NCBI RefSeq assembly: GCF_025153455.1
Contig: NZ_JANZNT010000002.1
Coordinates: 62,001 to 126,000 of the forward strand
Source of the DNA: Sphingomonas sp. BGYR3
Lineage (GTDB): Bacteria > Pseudomonadota > Alphaproteobacteria > Sphingomonadales > Sphingomonadaceae
Direction of reading: 5' to 3'
DNA length: 64,000 bases
Shown: positions 15,954-24,828 of the stretch, piece by piece
Numbering within the stretch: position 1 is the first letter of the stretch
Layout: each line of letters begins with the position of its first letter
Notes under the pieces: model-generated
The model's database searches: none
Told to the model about the DNA's origin: nothing
The model's input: the letters and a program-made list of their open reading frames with translations, nothing else
Made by a program: the position numbers and the translations under genes

Positions 15954-17203
15954 AGCGATGCGAAGTCGATGGCGGCGTGCCGGTCGAGAGTCCGGGACTG
16001 GTCGGGCAGGGGGTATTTGAGGCCGGTGGCGCAGTTGAACAGGAGGGCGGTTTCGCCGTCCTTTACCCATCCCTCGGCCCGCGCCTGTCGCCATGCGGCG
16101 AGCGTTGCGCCCCCTTCCGGACACAGCAGCAGGCCGTCGGTGCGGGCGGCATCGTCCACCGCCTGAGCCAGCGCGGCGTCGCTGACCGCCATGGCGCGGC
16201 CGCCGCTTTCCCGCACCGCGTCGAGGATCAGGAAATCGCCCACCGCCTGCGGCACGCGAATGCCCGCGGCGATGGTGTGCGCATCCTCCCATCGGGTTGC
16301 GTGGCGTTCGCCCTGTTCCCAGGCGCGGACCATCGGCGCGCAGCCCTCTGCCTGAACCGCGACCATGCGGGGCAGCTTTTCGCCGATCCAGCCCAGCGCC
16401 TGAAGCTCGGCAAACGCCTTCCACATCCCGATCAGGCCGGTGCCCCCGCCGGTGGGATAGAAGATGACATCGGGCAGGTGCCAGCCGAACTGTTCGGCCA
16501 GTTCCAGGCCCATCGTCTTCTTGCCCTCGATCCGGTAGGGTTCCTTGAGCGTCGACAGGTCGAACCAGCCCTGCGTGGCTGCGCCCTCGCGCACCAGCTT
16601 GCCGCAATCGTCGATCAGGCCGTTGACGCGATAAACGCGCGCGCCCTGTGCCGCGATTTCGCGGACGTTGATTTCGGGCGTGTCGTCGGGACAGAAGATG
16701 ATCGCTTCCATCCCCGCCTGGGCCGCATAGGCGGCGGCGGCCGCGCCGGCATTGCCGTTGGTCGGCATGGCGATGGCCGTGACGCCAAGTTCGCGCGCCA
16801 TGCTGATCGCCATGACGAGGCCGCGCGCCTTGAACGATCCGGTGGGCAGCCGCCCTTCATCCTTGACCAGCAGCGTGCCGGGCGCAGCGCCAGCGGCGGC
16901 CCCCACCTGATCCAGCGGGATGATCGGCGTGTCGATTTCGCCCAGGCTGACGATGCTTTCCGCCCGGCGGACGGGCAGCAGTTCGCGCCAGCGCCACAGG
17001 TCGCGCGGGCGCGCGGCCAGCGCCGCCGGGTCGATCGCCGCGCCGACCCCGGCCAGGTCGTAGCGGACCAGCAGCGGCCGGCCGGCGGCGGACAGGCCGT
17101 GCAGGCGATCCGCCTCGTACCGCTCTCCGGTCAGTCCGCATTCGAGATGCGTGACAAAGCTCGGCCGGTCGGCCGTCAGATTTTCATTCACGGGCAGGGT
17201 CAC
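15950..17203 (-). CDS. threonine synthase-like PLP enzyme
   Basis: The 417-aa fold-type II PLP protein has the cofactor Lys at K125 (TGSFKARG), MPTNGNAGAAAAAYA, and the phosphate-binding PTGGGTGLIGMWKAF. Its N-terminus carries HLECGLTG, as in the class of threonine synthases that begins with a short Cys motif, and it is distinct from the larger class common in many alphaproteobacteria. It would convert O-phosphohomoserine to threonine, but a related lyase role cannot be excluded. The GTG start at 17203 overlaps the DUF2721 stop (GTGA), so the two are coupled. Confidence 0.82.
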   Translation of the reverse strand: MTLPVNENLTADRPSFVTHLECGLTGERYEADRLHGLSAAGRPLLVRYDLAGVGAAIDPAALAARPRDLWRWRELLPVRRAESIVSLGEIDTPIIPLDQVGAAAGAAPGTLLVKDEGRLPTGSFKARGLVMAISMARELGVTAIAMPTNGNAGAAAAAYAAQAGMEAIIFCPDDTPEINVREIAAQGARVYRVNGLIDDCGKLVREGAATQGWFDLSTLKEPYRIEGKKTMGLELAEQFGWHLPDVIFYPTGGGTGLIGMWKAFAELQALGWIGEKLPRMVAVQAEGCAPMVRAWEQGERHATRWEDAHTIAAGIRVPQAVGDFLILDAVRESGGRAMAVSDAALAQAVDDAARTDGLLLCPEGGATLAAWRQARAEGWVKDGETALLFNCATGLKYPLPDQSRTLDRHAAIDFASL

Positions 17204-17670
17204 TGCTTTTCGCGCTCCAGCAATTCTTTGCGGACATGGATTGACCGGAGCGACAGGCGCACCTCGATCAGGAACAGGATCAGCCCGGCGGTGAGCAGGA
17301 TCATCGCCAGGATGAAGGCGATCGCGATGGCGGAGCCGATATGCAGGTCGCCAAGCTGTGCCGCGAACAGCATGGCGACGACCATCGAAATCAGGACGGC
17401 ACAGGCGACGCACAGGCCAAGGGCGGAATTGATGACCGATATCCGCTGGTCGAGGATGCGCAGTTCCCAGACATGGCGGTCATGTTCCGGCCCGGTGGAG
17501 CGCGGGTGCAGTTCCTCAAGCTTTCGCACGCGATCGACGATCCGCGCCAGCCGCCCGGCCAGGACGTTGAGGATGGCCCCCAGCCCGGCCAGCAGAAAGA
17601 CCGGCGCTATCGCAGCCTGAATGGTCTGGGCGATCGTCGCGATCATCGGGCCTTGGAACATCATGGTCAT
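17200..17670 (-). CDS. DUF2721 membrane protein
   Basis: The 156-aa product has a first hydrophobic helix (about 8-32, with PVFLLAGLGAILNVL), a charged segment with RLARIVDRVRKLEE, and two further helices near 80-105 and 110-135. This is the DUF2721 arrangement; the family has no known function. ATG 17670 fits family length. It is coupled to the downstream threonine synthase-like gene by a 4-nt overlap and divergent to the acyltransferase gene. Confidence 0.85.
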   Translation of the reverse strand: MTMMFQGPMIATIAQTIQAAIAPVFLLAGLGAILNVLAGRLARIVDRVRKLEELHPRSTGPEHDRHVWELRILDQRISVINSALGLCVACAVLISMVVAMLFAAQLGDLHIGSAIAIAFILAMILLTAGLILFLIEVRLSLRSIHVRKELLEREKQ

Positions 17671-17727
17671 CGTTATTTCAGGGGCGGCACGGTTGAGGCA
17701 ACCGGTTTCTACGGGTTGGTAAGAAAG

Positions 17728-18858
17728 ATGCGTTATCGACCGGCTGGCATGAACCAGCCAATGCGCCCTGCCGATTTCCAGCCGATTGGCCCGACGCACG
17801 ATGTGCGGGTTGAACCGGGCGTATCCGCGGCGCTGGACGCGGTGGCGGCAGCCGCGCCGCACAGCCACCGGTTCCTGCGCCGGGCATGGTTTCAAGCGGC
17901 GCTGGATGCCTATGGCGGGACCGCGCTGACGCTGGTGGTCGGGGAGGCCGGCCGTCCGGTGCTGGCGATGCCGCTGGTCCCCGTCGGCAATCCGATGGCG
18001 GCGCGGGCGGGCATGATGCAGGTGCCGGGATGCTATTGGCCGTTTCGCAGCGTGCCGGTGGACACGGCGTGCGATGTGGCCGGGGCGGCATCGGCGCTGT
18101 TGAATGCGGCGCGTGCGGAGGCGCGGGCGATCCGGCTGGGGCCGGTCTATGACGGCGATCCGGCGCTGGAGGCATTGCGTCAGGGCGCGGCGGCCAGCGG
18201 ATGGGCAGCGATTTCGCGGCCGGTGGCGACCAGTTTCGTGCTGGATATCGCCGCGCGCCAGACCGAGGGAGCGTGGCCGCGCACGTCGACGCTGAAGAAA
18301 AACCGGTTCCACGAAAAGCATCTGGGCGCGCATGGCGCTCTGGAATGGTCGTTCGTCAGCGGCGGCGACTGGACGGCGGCGCGGTTCGACGCGCTGGCCG
18401 AGGTGGAGCGGGCAAGCTGGATCGCATCGCGCACCGATGGGTCGGATGCCAAGTTCACCGAGGACGGGCATGGCGCATTCTGGCGGGCGGCGGCGGCCGA
18501 TCCGGTGATTGCGGGCATGATGTGGGCGGCGATGCTGCACATCGATGGCAAGCCGATGGCCTTTTCCTTCGATCTGAATGCCGGCGCGCTGAAATATGCG
18601 ATCGCCAACAGTTACGATCCCGCGGTTGCGAAGCACTCGCCGGGCAAGCTGCTCTATTACCGCAATCTGGTGCGCGCGATCGAGGACGGGATCACGCTGG
18701 TCGACTGGGGCGCTGGCGATAGCGGGTACAAGGGCGTGATCGGGGCAGAGGCCGGGCCGGCGATCCGCGACTGGCTGTTCGTGCGGCCCGGCGTCAGCGC
18801 GGCGGCCGCGCGGGCGCTGGCCGGGCTGTGGCGGCGCAGCGGCAACCGCGACCAGTAA
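17728..18858 (+). CDS. FemAB/CelD-type GNAT acyltransferase
   Basis: The roughly 376-aa protein has the two-lobe layout of the BcsL/CelD-like acetyltransferases (Acetyltransf_6): an N-terminal lobe with VVGEAGRPVLAMPLVPVGN, and a C-terminal GNAT lobe with VERASWIASRTDGSDAKF, MLHIDGKPMAFSFDL, KHSPGKLLYYRNLVRAIEDG and VDWGAGDSGYKG. Relatives modify sugars or peptidoglycan/exopolysaccharide precursors, and the substrate here is unknown. Starts at 17728, 17749 and 17761 are all possible, none with a strong Shine-Dalgarno. Confidence 0.82.
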   Translation: MRYRPAGMNQPMRPADFQPIGPTHDVRVEPGVSAALDAVAAAAPHSHRFLRRAWFQAALDAYGGTALTLVVGEAGRPVLAMPLVPVGNPMAARAGMMQVPGCYWPFRSVPVDTACDVAGAASALLNAARAEARAIRLGPVYDGDPALEALRQGAAASGWAAISRPVATSFVLDIAARQTEGAWPRTSTLKKNRFHEKHLGAHGALEWSFVSGGDWTAARFDALAEVERASWIASRTDGSDAKFTEDGHGAFWRAAAADPVIAGMMWAAMLHIDGKPMAFSFDLNAGALKYAIANSYDPAVAKHSPGKLLYYRNLVRAIEDGITLVDWGAGDSGYKGVIGAEAGPAIRDWLFVRPGVSAAAARALAGLWRRSGNRDQ

Positions 18859-18870
18859 ACCAGGCGGAGT

Positions 18871-20244
18871 TTAGCGGGCAGCGACCTTTGGCGGTGCGCC
18901 GGCGGCACTGACCCGCCAGATGACGTTGCCGACATCGTCCGCGACCAGCAGCGCGCCTGTGGCATCGGCGATCACGCCGACCGGCCGGCCCATCGCCTGA
19001 CCATCCGCATCCAGAAAGCCCGACAGCACATCGACCGGCTTGGCACCCTTGACCGGATAGCCGTTGCTGCCGAACGGTACGAACACGACCTTGTACCCCG
19101 ACACGGGCACGCGGTTCCACGATCCGTGCTGGCCGACAAACGCGCCGTTGGCGAACCGCTGGCCGAGCCGGGTGTCGGCGGCGAAGCTGAGGCCGAGCGA
19201 GGCGGTGTGCGGGCCAAGCGCGTAATCGGGCCGGGCGCTGTATTCCAGCATGTCGCGGCGGCGCGGTTCGACGCGGCGATCCTCATATCCGCCCCAATAG
19301 GACCAGGGCCAGCCATAGAATTTGCCGAAGCCGACGCGCGCCATGTAATCGGGCGGCAGATCGGAACCGAGCATGTCGCGTTCGTTGACCACGGTCCACA
19401 CCGCGTTGCTGGCCGGTTCGATGGCCAGGCCGACGGGATTGCGCAGGCCGCCGGCATAGATGCGGAACGTCTTTCGATCCGGGAATACCTCAAGGATCGC
19501 GGCGCGGTTGCGCTCGATCTCAAGCCCCTTTTCCGCGATGTTCGAGGTGGAGCCGACCGCGACCAGCAGCGACCCCGACCCATCGGGATTGGCGATGACA
19601 TTGCGCGTCCAGTGATTGCCGCCCGCGGGCAGATCGACGACCTTTTCCGCAGGGCCGTCGATCCGGGTCGCCCCGGCGGTGTAGCGAAAGCGGACCAGCG
19701 CGTCGTTGTTGGCGACATAGAACCAGTCGCCGACAAGCTGCATTCCGAACGGGCTGTTGAGGCCGGTGATGAACGGCGTCTTCAGGTCGACGCGGCCATC
19801 GCCGTCGCTGTCCCGCAACAGGGTGATGCGGTTGGCGGAGGGCACGGCTGCGCCTGCGCGCTTCATCAGCACGCCCATCACCATGTTTTCGATCGAAAAG
19901 CCCTTGGAGTCCTCGGCTGCCGGGGGCGCGGCGGTTTCGGCGACCAGCATGTCGCCATTGGGCAGGCGATAGAGCCAGCGCGGATGATCCAGCCCCGCGG
20001 CATAGCGTTCCACCTTCAGCCCCGGCGCGGCGACCGGCATCGCGCCATCGGGCCAGCCGACCGCCTTTGCCACGCGAACCGTGGGGATCGTCTGGCTGCG
20101 CGGCGGGGTGATCCGGGGCTGGGTGCCCATCACATCGGCCAGCGCGAGCCGCGCCGTGTCGGGCCACAGGACCCAGGTGGCGGCGCCGATGCCGGCAACG
20201 GCAATCAGCCCCAGGGGAAGAAGCGCTTTTCTGAACTTGGCCAT
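18871..20244 (-). CDS. sorbosone dehydrogenase-like beta-propeller protein
   Basis: The 457-aa protein is anchored by an N-terminal helix (about 8-27) and then forms a six-bladed propeller of the soluble glucose/L-sorbosone dehydrogenase type: GLDHPRWLYRLPNGDMLVAE, LNSPFGMQLVGDWFYVANNDALVRF, GLRNPVGLAIEP, GQHGSWNRVPVSGYKVVFVPF and RPVGVIADATGALLVADD. Such proteins oxidise sugars or aldehydes in the periplasm, usually with PQQ. No PQQ biosynthesis genes are in view. ATG 20244 was preferred to 20280 because it places the membrane helix at the N-terminus. Confidence 0.85.
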   Translation of the reverse strand: MAKFRKALLPLGLIAVAGIGAATWVLWPDTARLALADVMGTQPRITPPRSQTIPTVRVAKAVGWPDGAMPVAAPGLKVERYAAGLDHPRWLYRLPNGDMLVAETAAPPAAEDSKGFSIENMVMGVLMKRAGAAVPSANRITLLRDSDGDGRVDLKTPFITGLNSPFGMQLVGDWFYVANNDALVRFRYTAGATRIDGPAEKVVDLPAGGNHWTRNVIANPDGSGSLLVAVGSTSNIAEKGLEIERNRAAILEVFPDRKTFRIYAGGLRNPVGLAIEPASNAVWTVVNERDMLGSDLPPDYMARVGFGKFYGWPWSYWGGYEDRRVEPRRRDMLEYSARPDYALGPHTASLGLSFAADTRLGQRFANGAFVGQHGSWNRVPVSGYKVVFVPFGSNGYPVKGAKPVDVLSGFLDADGQAMGRPVGVIADATGALLVADDVGNVIWRVSAAGAPPKVAAR

Positions 20245-20305
20245 GGCGTTGCAGATAGGACAGCCGCACGCCATGGCCAAGGCCCGGCGGGCGATGATCG
20301 GGCGG

Positions 20306-21232
20306 TTATTCGTCCGCCAGCGCCTCGACCGTTTCCAGCGGGGGATGAAGGCGCAGGCGCGTCACCCGCCGCTGATCGGCCTCCACCACCTCAAGACACC
20401 ATCCGCTGTCGTGGATCACCCGTTCGCCCGGATGGGGCACATGGCCGGCCAGGACGATGGCAAGCCCGCCCAGCGTTTCCACATCCTCGTCCACCTCGGC
20501 CAGGCGCGCATCGACGCGCTCGCCCACATCCTCCAGCTCGGCACGGCCATCGGCTTCCCACGCGCCATCATCGATGGGGATCAACAGCTCGGTCGGCGCC
20601 TCGTCATGCTCGTCCTCGATCTCGCCGACGATTTCCTCGACCAGATCCTCGATCGTCACCAGCCCCTCGGTCCCGGTATATTCGTCGAGCACGATGGCAA
20701 GGTGCGTGTGGCTGGACTGCATCCGGGCGAGCAGGTCGAGCACGCCCATGGATTGCGGCACGTAAAGCGGCTGGCGGATCAGGCCCTTGATCGTGTCGGG
20801 CCGGGGCGCGGTGCCCGCCAGGATGCCGAACACATCCTTCATGTGCACCATGCCGATCACCGCATCCAGATTGTCGCGATAAACGGGCAGGCGGCTGTGC
20901 CGCGCCTCGGCAAACAGGGCGACGACCTGATCGAAGGGGGTGTTTTCCTCGACCGCCGTCATGTCCGCGCGCGGCACGCCGACATCGCCGGCATCGCGCT
21001 CGCCGAAATGAAGGAGGTTGCGCAGCATCTGCCGTTCGATGGGGGCCAGATCGCCGGCCAGCGGGGCTTCGTCCTCCGCCTCATGCTCGACAATCGCCGC
21101 CTCGATCCGGGTGCGCAGCGTTTCGGAATGTTCGTTGCCGAACAGCAGGGCGCGCAGGCCCCGCCAGATACTTCCGCCGTCGCCGGTGTCGCCTTGCTGG
21201 CTGGACGTGCTGCTACTGGGGCCCTCTGGCAT
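20306..21232 (-). CDS. corC: CorC/HlyC-type CBS-domain protein
   Basis: The protein has two CBS domains (VPRADMTAVEE onward, then LYVPQSMGVLDLLARMQ) and a C-terminal CorC_HlyC transporter-associated domain (WEADGRAELEDVGER). There is no membrane domain, as in CorC, which is linked to Mg/Co efflux. ATG 21232 is likely; a TTG at 21244 overlaps the ybeY stop and is the alternative. It ends the phoH-ybeY-corC run that is conserved across proteobacteria. The lnt gene that often follows is absent. Confidence 0.92.
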   Translation of the reverse strand: MPEGPSSSTSSQQGDTGDGGSIWRGLRALLFGNEHSETLRTRIEAAIVEHEAEDEAPLAGDLAPIERQMLRNLLHFGERDAGDVGVPRADMTAVEENTPFDQVVALFAEARHSRLPVYRDNLDAVIGMVHMKDVFGILAGTAPRPDTIKGLIRQPLYVPQSMGVLDLLARMQSSHTHLAIVLDEYTGTEGLVTIEDLVEEIVGEIEDEHDEAPTELLIPIDDGAWEADGRAELEDVGERVDARLAEVDEDVETLGGLAIVLAGHVPHPGERVIHDSGWCLEVVEADQRRVTRLRLHPPLETVEALADE

Positions 21233-21240
21233 GGTGGTCG

Positions 21241-21750
21241 TCAATCCTCGCGAACGGGGTAGGGATCGTGCAGGCCGAGCGCGGCAAGCGCATCGCGCTC
21301 GATCGCTTCCATGGCCTCCGCTTCCGCGTCCCCCAGATGATCATAGCCCAATAAATGCAGGCAACCATGAACGATCAAGTGGCTTGCGTGATCCTGAAGC
21401 GAAATTTCCCGCTCCGCCGCCTCTGCCGCGCAGACGCCGTGCGCGAGGACGATGTCGCCCAGCAGCACTTCGCCATCGTCGCTGTTCTGCGTGACCGTGT
21501 CGAGCAGATCGGGCTGGATCATCGGAAAGGACAGGACGTTGGTCGGCTTGTCCTTTTGCCGATAGTCGCGGTTGAGCGCGTGCACCTCGTCATCGCTGGT
21601 CAGGCGGATGGCCAGTTCGACCATCTGCGGCGCGCCACGCCAATCGGCATAGGGCGTGCGCGTGATCGCCGCATCGACCGCACGAACGGCCAGCGTTTCC
21701 CAATCGCCCTGAGGCCAGGGTTCCTCGACAATGACGGCGCTATCCAGCAT
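21241..21750 (-). CDS. ybeY: endoribonuclease YbeY
   Basis: YbeY is a zinc metalloendonuclease for 16S rRNA 3'-end maturation and ribosome quality control. The 169-aa sequence shows the LNRDYRQKDKPTNVLSFP motif and the zinc site HGCLHLLGYDH. The ATG at 21750 lies inside the 3' end of phoH (11-nt overlap), which indicates coupled translation. Confidence 0.96.
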   Translation of the reverse strand: MLDSAVIVEEPWPQGDWETLAVRAVDAAITRTPYADWRGAPQMVELAIRLTSDDEVHALNRDYRQKDKPTNVLSFPMIQPDLLDTVTQNSDDGEVLLGDIVLAHGVCAAEAAEREISLQDHASHLIVHGCLHLLGYDHLGDAEAEAMEAIERDALAALGLHDPYPVRED

Positions 21751-22741
21751 CCTGGCCCTCATACTTCTCGACGATGCGGCCGACAATCGGGTGTCGGACG
21801 ACATCGCCGATGCCGAAGCGGACCATGGACAGGCCCTCCACGCCCTCAAGCCGGTCGACCGCATCGTTGAGGCCGGAGGCGCGGGTGCCGCCGGGAAGGT
21901 CGGTCTGATTGGGGTCGCCGCACACCACCATGCGGCTGTTCTGGCCGAACCGCGTCAGGAACATCTTCATCTGCATCGGCGTCGTGTTCTGCGCCTCGTC
22001 CAGGATGACGAAGGCGTCGGCAAGGGTGCGGCCGCGCATGAAGGCGATGGGCGCAATCTCGATCTCGCCGCTCGCGATGCGCCGTTCGACCTGTTCCGCC
22101 GGCAGGCAGTCGTTGAGCGCGTCATAGAGCGGGCGCAGATAGGGATCGACCTTGTCCTTCATGTCGCCGGGCAGAAAGCCCAGCTTTTCACCCGCCTCCA
22201 CCGCCGGGCGGGACAGGATCAGGCGCTGCACGCTGCCGGTGATCAGCTGGCTGACCGCCTGTGCCACCGCGATATAGGTCTTGCCGGTGCCCGCCGGGCC
22301 AAGCGCGAAGATGATGTCGTTGCGGGTCAGCTCGCGCATGTAATGCGCCTGGGTCAGGCTGCGCGGAACAATGGTCTTCTTGCGCGTGCGGATCATGATC
22401 GGCGGTGCGCCGTCCATATCCTGACGAATGATGCCGTTCAGCGTCGGCTGGTTCGACATGGCGATGACGGCTTCGATCAGGCCGGTGTCCACCGCCTCGC
22501 CCCGGATGACGCGGGCCTGCAGTTCCAGCAGCACCTCGCGCGCCTGAGCCACCGAATCGGCCGTCCCCTCGATCCCCACCCGGTCGCCGCGCGCGGTGAT
22601 ATAGACGCCCAGCCGCTCCTCCAGCGCCAGAAGGTTGGCATCGAATTCGCCGAACAGGCGGGGCAGCAACTGGGGCCGGTCGAACACGACCTCGACACGG
22701 CTGCGTTCACCGGGCTGGGCTGGGACGGGCTTTCTGCTCAT
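21740..22741 (-). CDS. phoH: PhoH-like ATPase
   Basis: The 333-aa protein has an N-terminal KH-like region, the central RTRKKTIVPRSLTQAHYM linker, Walker A GPAGTGKT, Walker B ILDEAQNTT and the sensor VCGDPNQTDLP. PhoH family members are RNA-associated ATPases encoded with ybeY. In many alphaproteobacteria miaB directly precedes phoH; here two other genes separate them. The upstream gap 22742-22912 should contain its promoter; I see no clear sigma-70 match. Confidence 0.95.
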   Translation of the reverse strand: MSRKPVPAQPGERSRVEVVFDRPQLLPRLFGEFDANLLALEERLGVYITARGDRVGIEGTADSVAQAREVLLELQARVIRGEAVDTGLIEAVIAMSNQPTLNGIIRQDMDGAPPIMIRTRKKTIVPRSLTQAHYMRELTRNDIIFALGPAGTGKTYIAVAQAVSQLITGSVQRLILSRPAVEAGEKLGFLPGDMKDKVDPYLRPLYDALNDCLPAEQVERRIASGEIEIAPIAFMRGRTLADAFVILDEAQNTTPMQMKMFLTRFGQNSRMVVCGDPNQTDLPGGTRASGLNDAVDRLEGVEGLSMVRFGIGDVVRHPIVGRIVEKYEGQDAG

Positions 22742-22912
22742 GCGGTCCTTTCAACGGATGAAGCGGCGGATTGGATGCACGGGGCGACAGGCCGGCAGCG
22801 AACGGGCGCGCGATCACCGGGATGGCGGGGAGAGGGGACCGCAAGGGAGCGGAGTCGCTTCATGCGCCGACGAATGTGGCAGAAGGCGCGCCCGCTGGAC
22901 AGGATTTTATTG

Positions 22913-22941
22913 CCCGCCCCGGCCCAACCGGCCGGGGCGGG
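22913..22941 (-). terminator. GC-rich hairpin after the alcohol dehydrogenase gene
   Basis: CCCGCCCCGGCC pairs perfectly with GGCCGGGGCGGG (12 bp, 5-nt loop), starting 9 nt past the alcohol dehydrogenase stop. No T-run follows on the minus strand, so it is a strong hairpin but an atypical intrinsic terminator. Confidence 0.55.
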
Positions 22942-22949
22942 GCAGGGCG

Positions 22950-24017
22950 TCAGGCCGCCTGCTTCATCGAGGCGATGTCGATGACGAAGCGGTATTTGAC
23001 GTCGCTTTTCACCATGCGATCATAGGCGGTGTTGATTTCCGCCATGTCGATCATCTCGATATCCGAGGTGAGGCCATGCTGATGACAGAAATCCAGCATC
23101 TCCTGCGTCTCTGCAATGCCGCCGATCAGCGATCCCGCCAGCGCGCGGCGGGCAAAGACCAGCGTGCCGATGTTGAGCGCCGGGTGCGGATGTTCCGGCA
23201 CGCCGACCAGCACCATCGTGCCGTCCCGCTTGAGGCAGGCGAGCAGCGGATCCAGGTCGTGGCTGGCCGCGACGGTGTTGAGGATGAGGTCGAAGGTGCC
23301 GGCCTGTGCCGCCATCTGATCCGCGTCCTTCGACACGATCAGGTCGGTCGCGCCAAGCCGCAGCGCATCGTCGCGCTTGCCGGGCGAGGTCGAAAAGACG
23401 TGCACTTCGGCGCCCATCGCGGCGGCGATCTTGACGCCCATATGGCCAAGGCCGCCAAGGCCGACGATGCCCACCTTTTTCCCCGGACCGGCACCCCAGT
23501 GCTTGAGCGGCGAATAGGTGGTGATGCCGGCGCACAGCAGCGGCGCGACGGCGGCCAGATCGGCGGCGTCGTGACGGACGGTCAGCACGAAATCCTGATC
23601 GACGACGATATGGTCGGAATAACCGCCCAGGGTATGACCGCCCAGATGCTTGTCCGGACCGTTATAGGTGCCGACAAAGCCGGTGCCGGTGCAATATTGC
23701 TCTTCGCCCGCATCGCAGGACGGGCAGGTGCGGCAGCTGTCGACCATGCAGCCGACGCCCACGGTGTCGCCCACGGCGAACTTGGTCACTTCGCTGCCCA
23801 CGGCGGTTACCGTGCCGACGATTTCGTGGCCCGGCACGCACGGAAAGAGCGTGCCCGCCCATTCGCCGCGCGCGGTGTGCAGATCAGAATGGCAGACGCC
23901 GCAATAGGCGATGTCGATGGCCACATCGCGCGGGCCGGGATCGCGCCGGTCAAAGGTGAAAGGGGCGAGCGGCGTCGTTGGCGCCTGCGCGGCATAGGCA
24001 AGGGTTTCGCGAGTCAT
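22950..24017 (-). CDS. zinc-dependent NAD(P) alcohol dehydrogenase (YahK/CAD type)
   Basis: The 355-aa medium-chain dehydrogenase has catalytic zinc ligands in CGVCHSD and PGHEIVG, the four-Cys structural zinc site CRTCPSC...C, the APLLCAGITTYSPLK motif and the nucleotide fold GLGGLGHMGVK. It resembles broad-range aldehyde reductases of the cinnamyl alcohol dehydrogenase group, which reduce aldehydes with NADPH. It sits between the aspartic protease and phoH and has its own terminator-like hairpin, so it looks like an insertion into the miaB-phoH neighbourhood. Confidence 0.93.
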   Translation of the reverse strand: MTRETLAYAAQAPTTPLAPFTFDRRDPGPRDVAIDIAYCGVCHSDLHTARGEWAGTLFPCVPGHEIVGTVTAVGSEVTKFAVGDTVGVGCMVDSCRTCPSCDAGEEQYCTGTGFVGTYNGPDKHLGGHTLGGYSDHIVVDQDFVLTVRHDAADLAAVAPLLCAGITTYSPLKHWGAGPGKKVGIVGLGGLGHMGVKIAAAMGAEVHVFSTSPGKRDDALRLGATDLIVSKDADQMAAQAGTFDLILNTVAASHDLDPLLACLKRDGTMVLVGVPEHPHPALNIGTLVFARRALAGSLIGGIAETQEMLDFCHQHGLTSDIEMIDMAEINTAYDRMVKSDVKYRFVIDIASMKQAA

Positions 24018-24127
24018 AGGGGGCTCCCTTATTCATTTTTTGGATGGTTGCGGCCGCCACGCGAAGCGGCCTTGGGACGCGCATATGGGGTGGCCCGCCA
24101 CGGGGAAAAGGGCGGCAGGCCGGAAAA

Positions 24128-24745
24128 TCAGGCCGGTTCGGCTGGCCGCGGCACCAGGATCAGGGTGCGCCCCTCCACCCGCCAGGATTGCAAATCGGAC
24201 AAAAAGTTCATCCCGATCACGTCGACGCGGCCCAGCGCGGGCGAAATCACGACGGGCAGGCGGGTTGCAGTGATGCCGCCCAGCGTCAGCCGGTCGATGC
24301 GGCCGGTCGCGGCCTCGACCGATCCGTTCGCGGTCTGAAGAATCACGGGCACCGGATTTTCCTCCCGCGCGATTCCGGCGGCATCGGCGGTTTCGGCGGA
24401 GATGGCGGTGATCGTCGCGCCGCTGTCGATCAGCATCCGCCGTTCCGTGCCGTTCAGGCTGACCCTGGCCCAGAAATGCCCGTCGCGCGCCATGGGGATG
24501 CGCACTTCGCGCCCCACGACCGACTGTTGTTCGATGCCCAGCCAGCGGGTGATCCCGGACAGCGTGGGATCGAACGGCGCATGGCGGATCACCAGGAACA
24601 GGCACAGCGCCATCAGGCCAAGTGTGAACAGCGCCCGGATCGCCCGCCCGATATAGGGCAGGTTGAACAGCAGGATCAGCAGCAATGCGCCGCCCAGCGC
24701 ATAGAGGGCGAGCGGTTGCCATTCAGGCGTGGGCGACAGGACCAT
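24128..24745 (-). CDS. membrane-anchored retropepsin-like aspartic protease
   Basis: The 205-aa protein has two N-terminal hydrophobic helices (about 10-30 and 36-54), then a single retropepsin-like domain with the active-site D107-S-G motif (RMLIDSGATITAIS), a QTANGSVEAATGRI flap region and a terminal DVIGMNFLSDLQSW motif. It matches the TIGR02281-type clan AA proteases of proteobacteria, expected to dimerise and to act in the periplasm. Substrates are unknown. ATG 24745 places the first helix at the N-terminus. Confidence 0.88.
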   Translation of the reverse strand: MVLSPTPEWQPLALYALGGALLLILLFNLPYIGRAIRALFTLGLMALCLFLVIRHAPFDPTLSGITRWLGIEQQSVVGREVRIPMARDGHFWARVSLNGTERRMLIDSGATITAISAETADAAGIAREENPVPVILQTANGSVEAATGRIDRLTLGGITATRLPVVISPALGRVDVIGMNFLSDLQSWRVEGRTLILVPRPAEPA

Positions 24746-24828
24746 CAGGGGCGACAACCGCAAGCAAAGCGTTTCAGTTGCACCAATGTAGGGCGGGAAT
24801 CGCCGCTGCCAATCGGCATCGTACCCGG

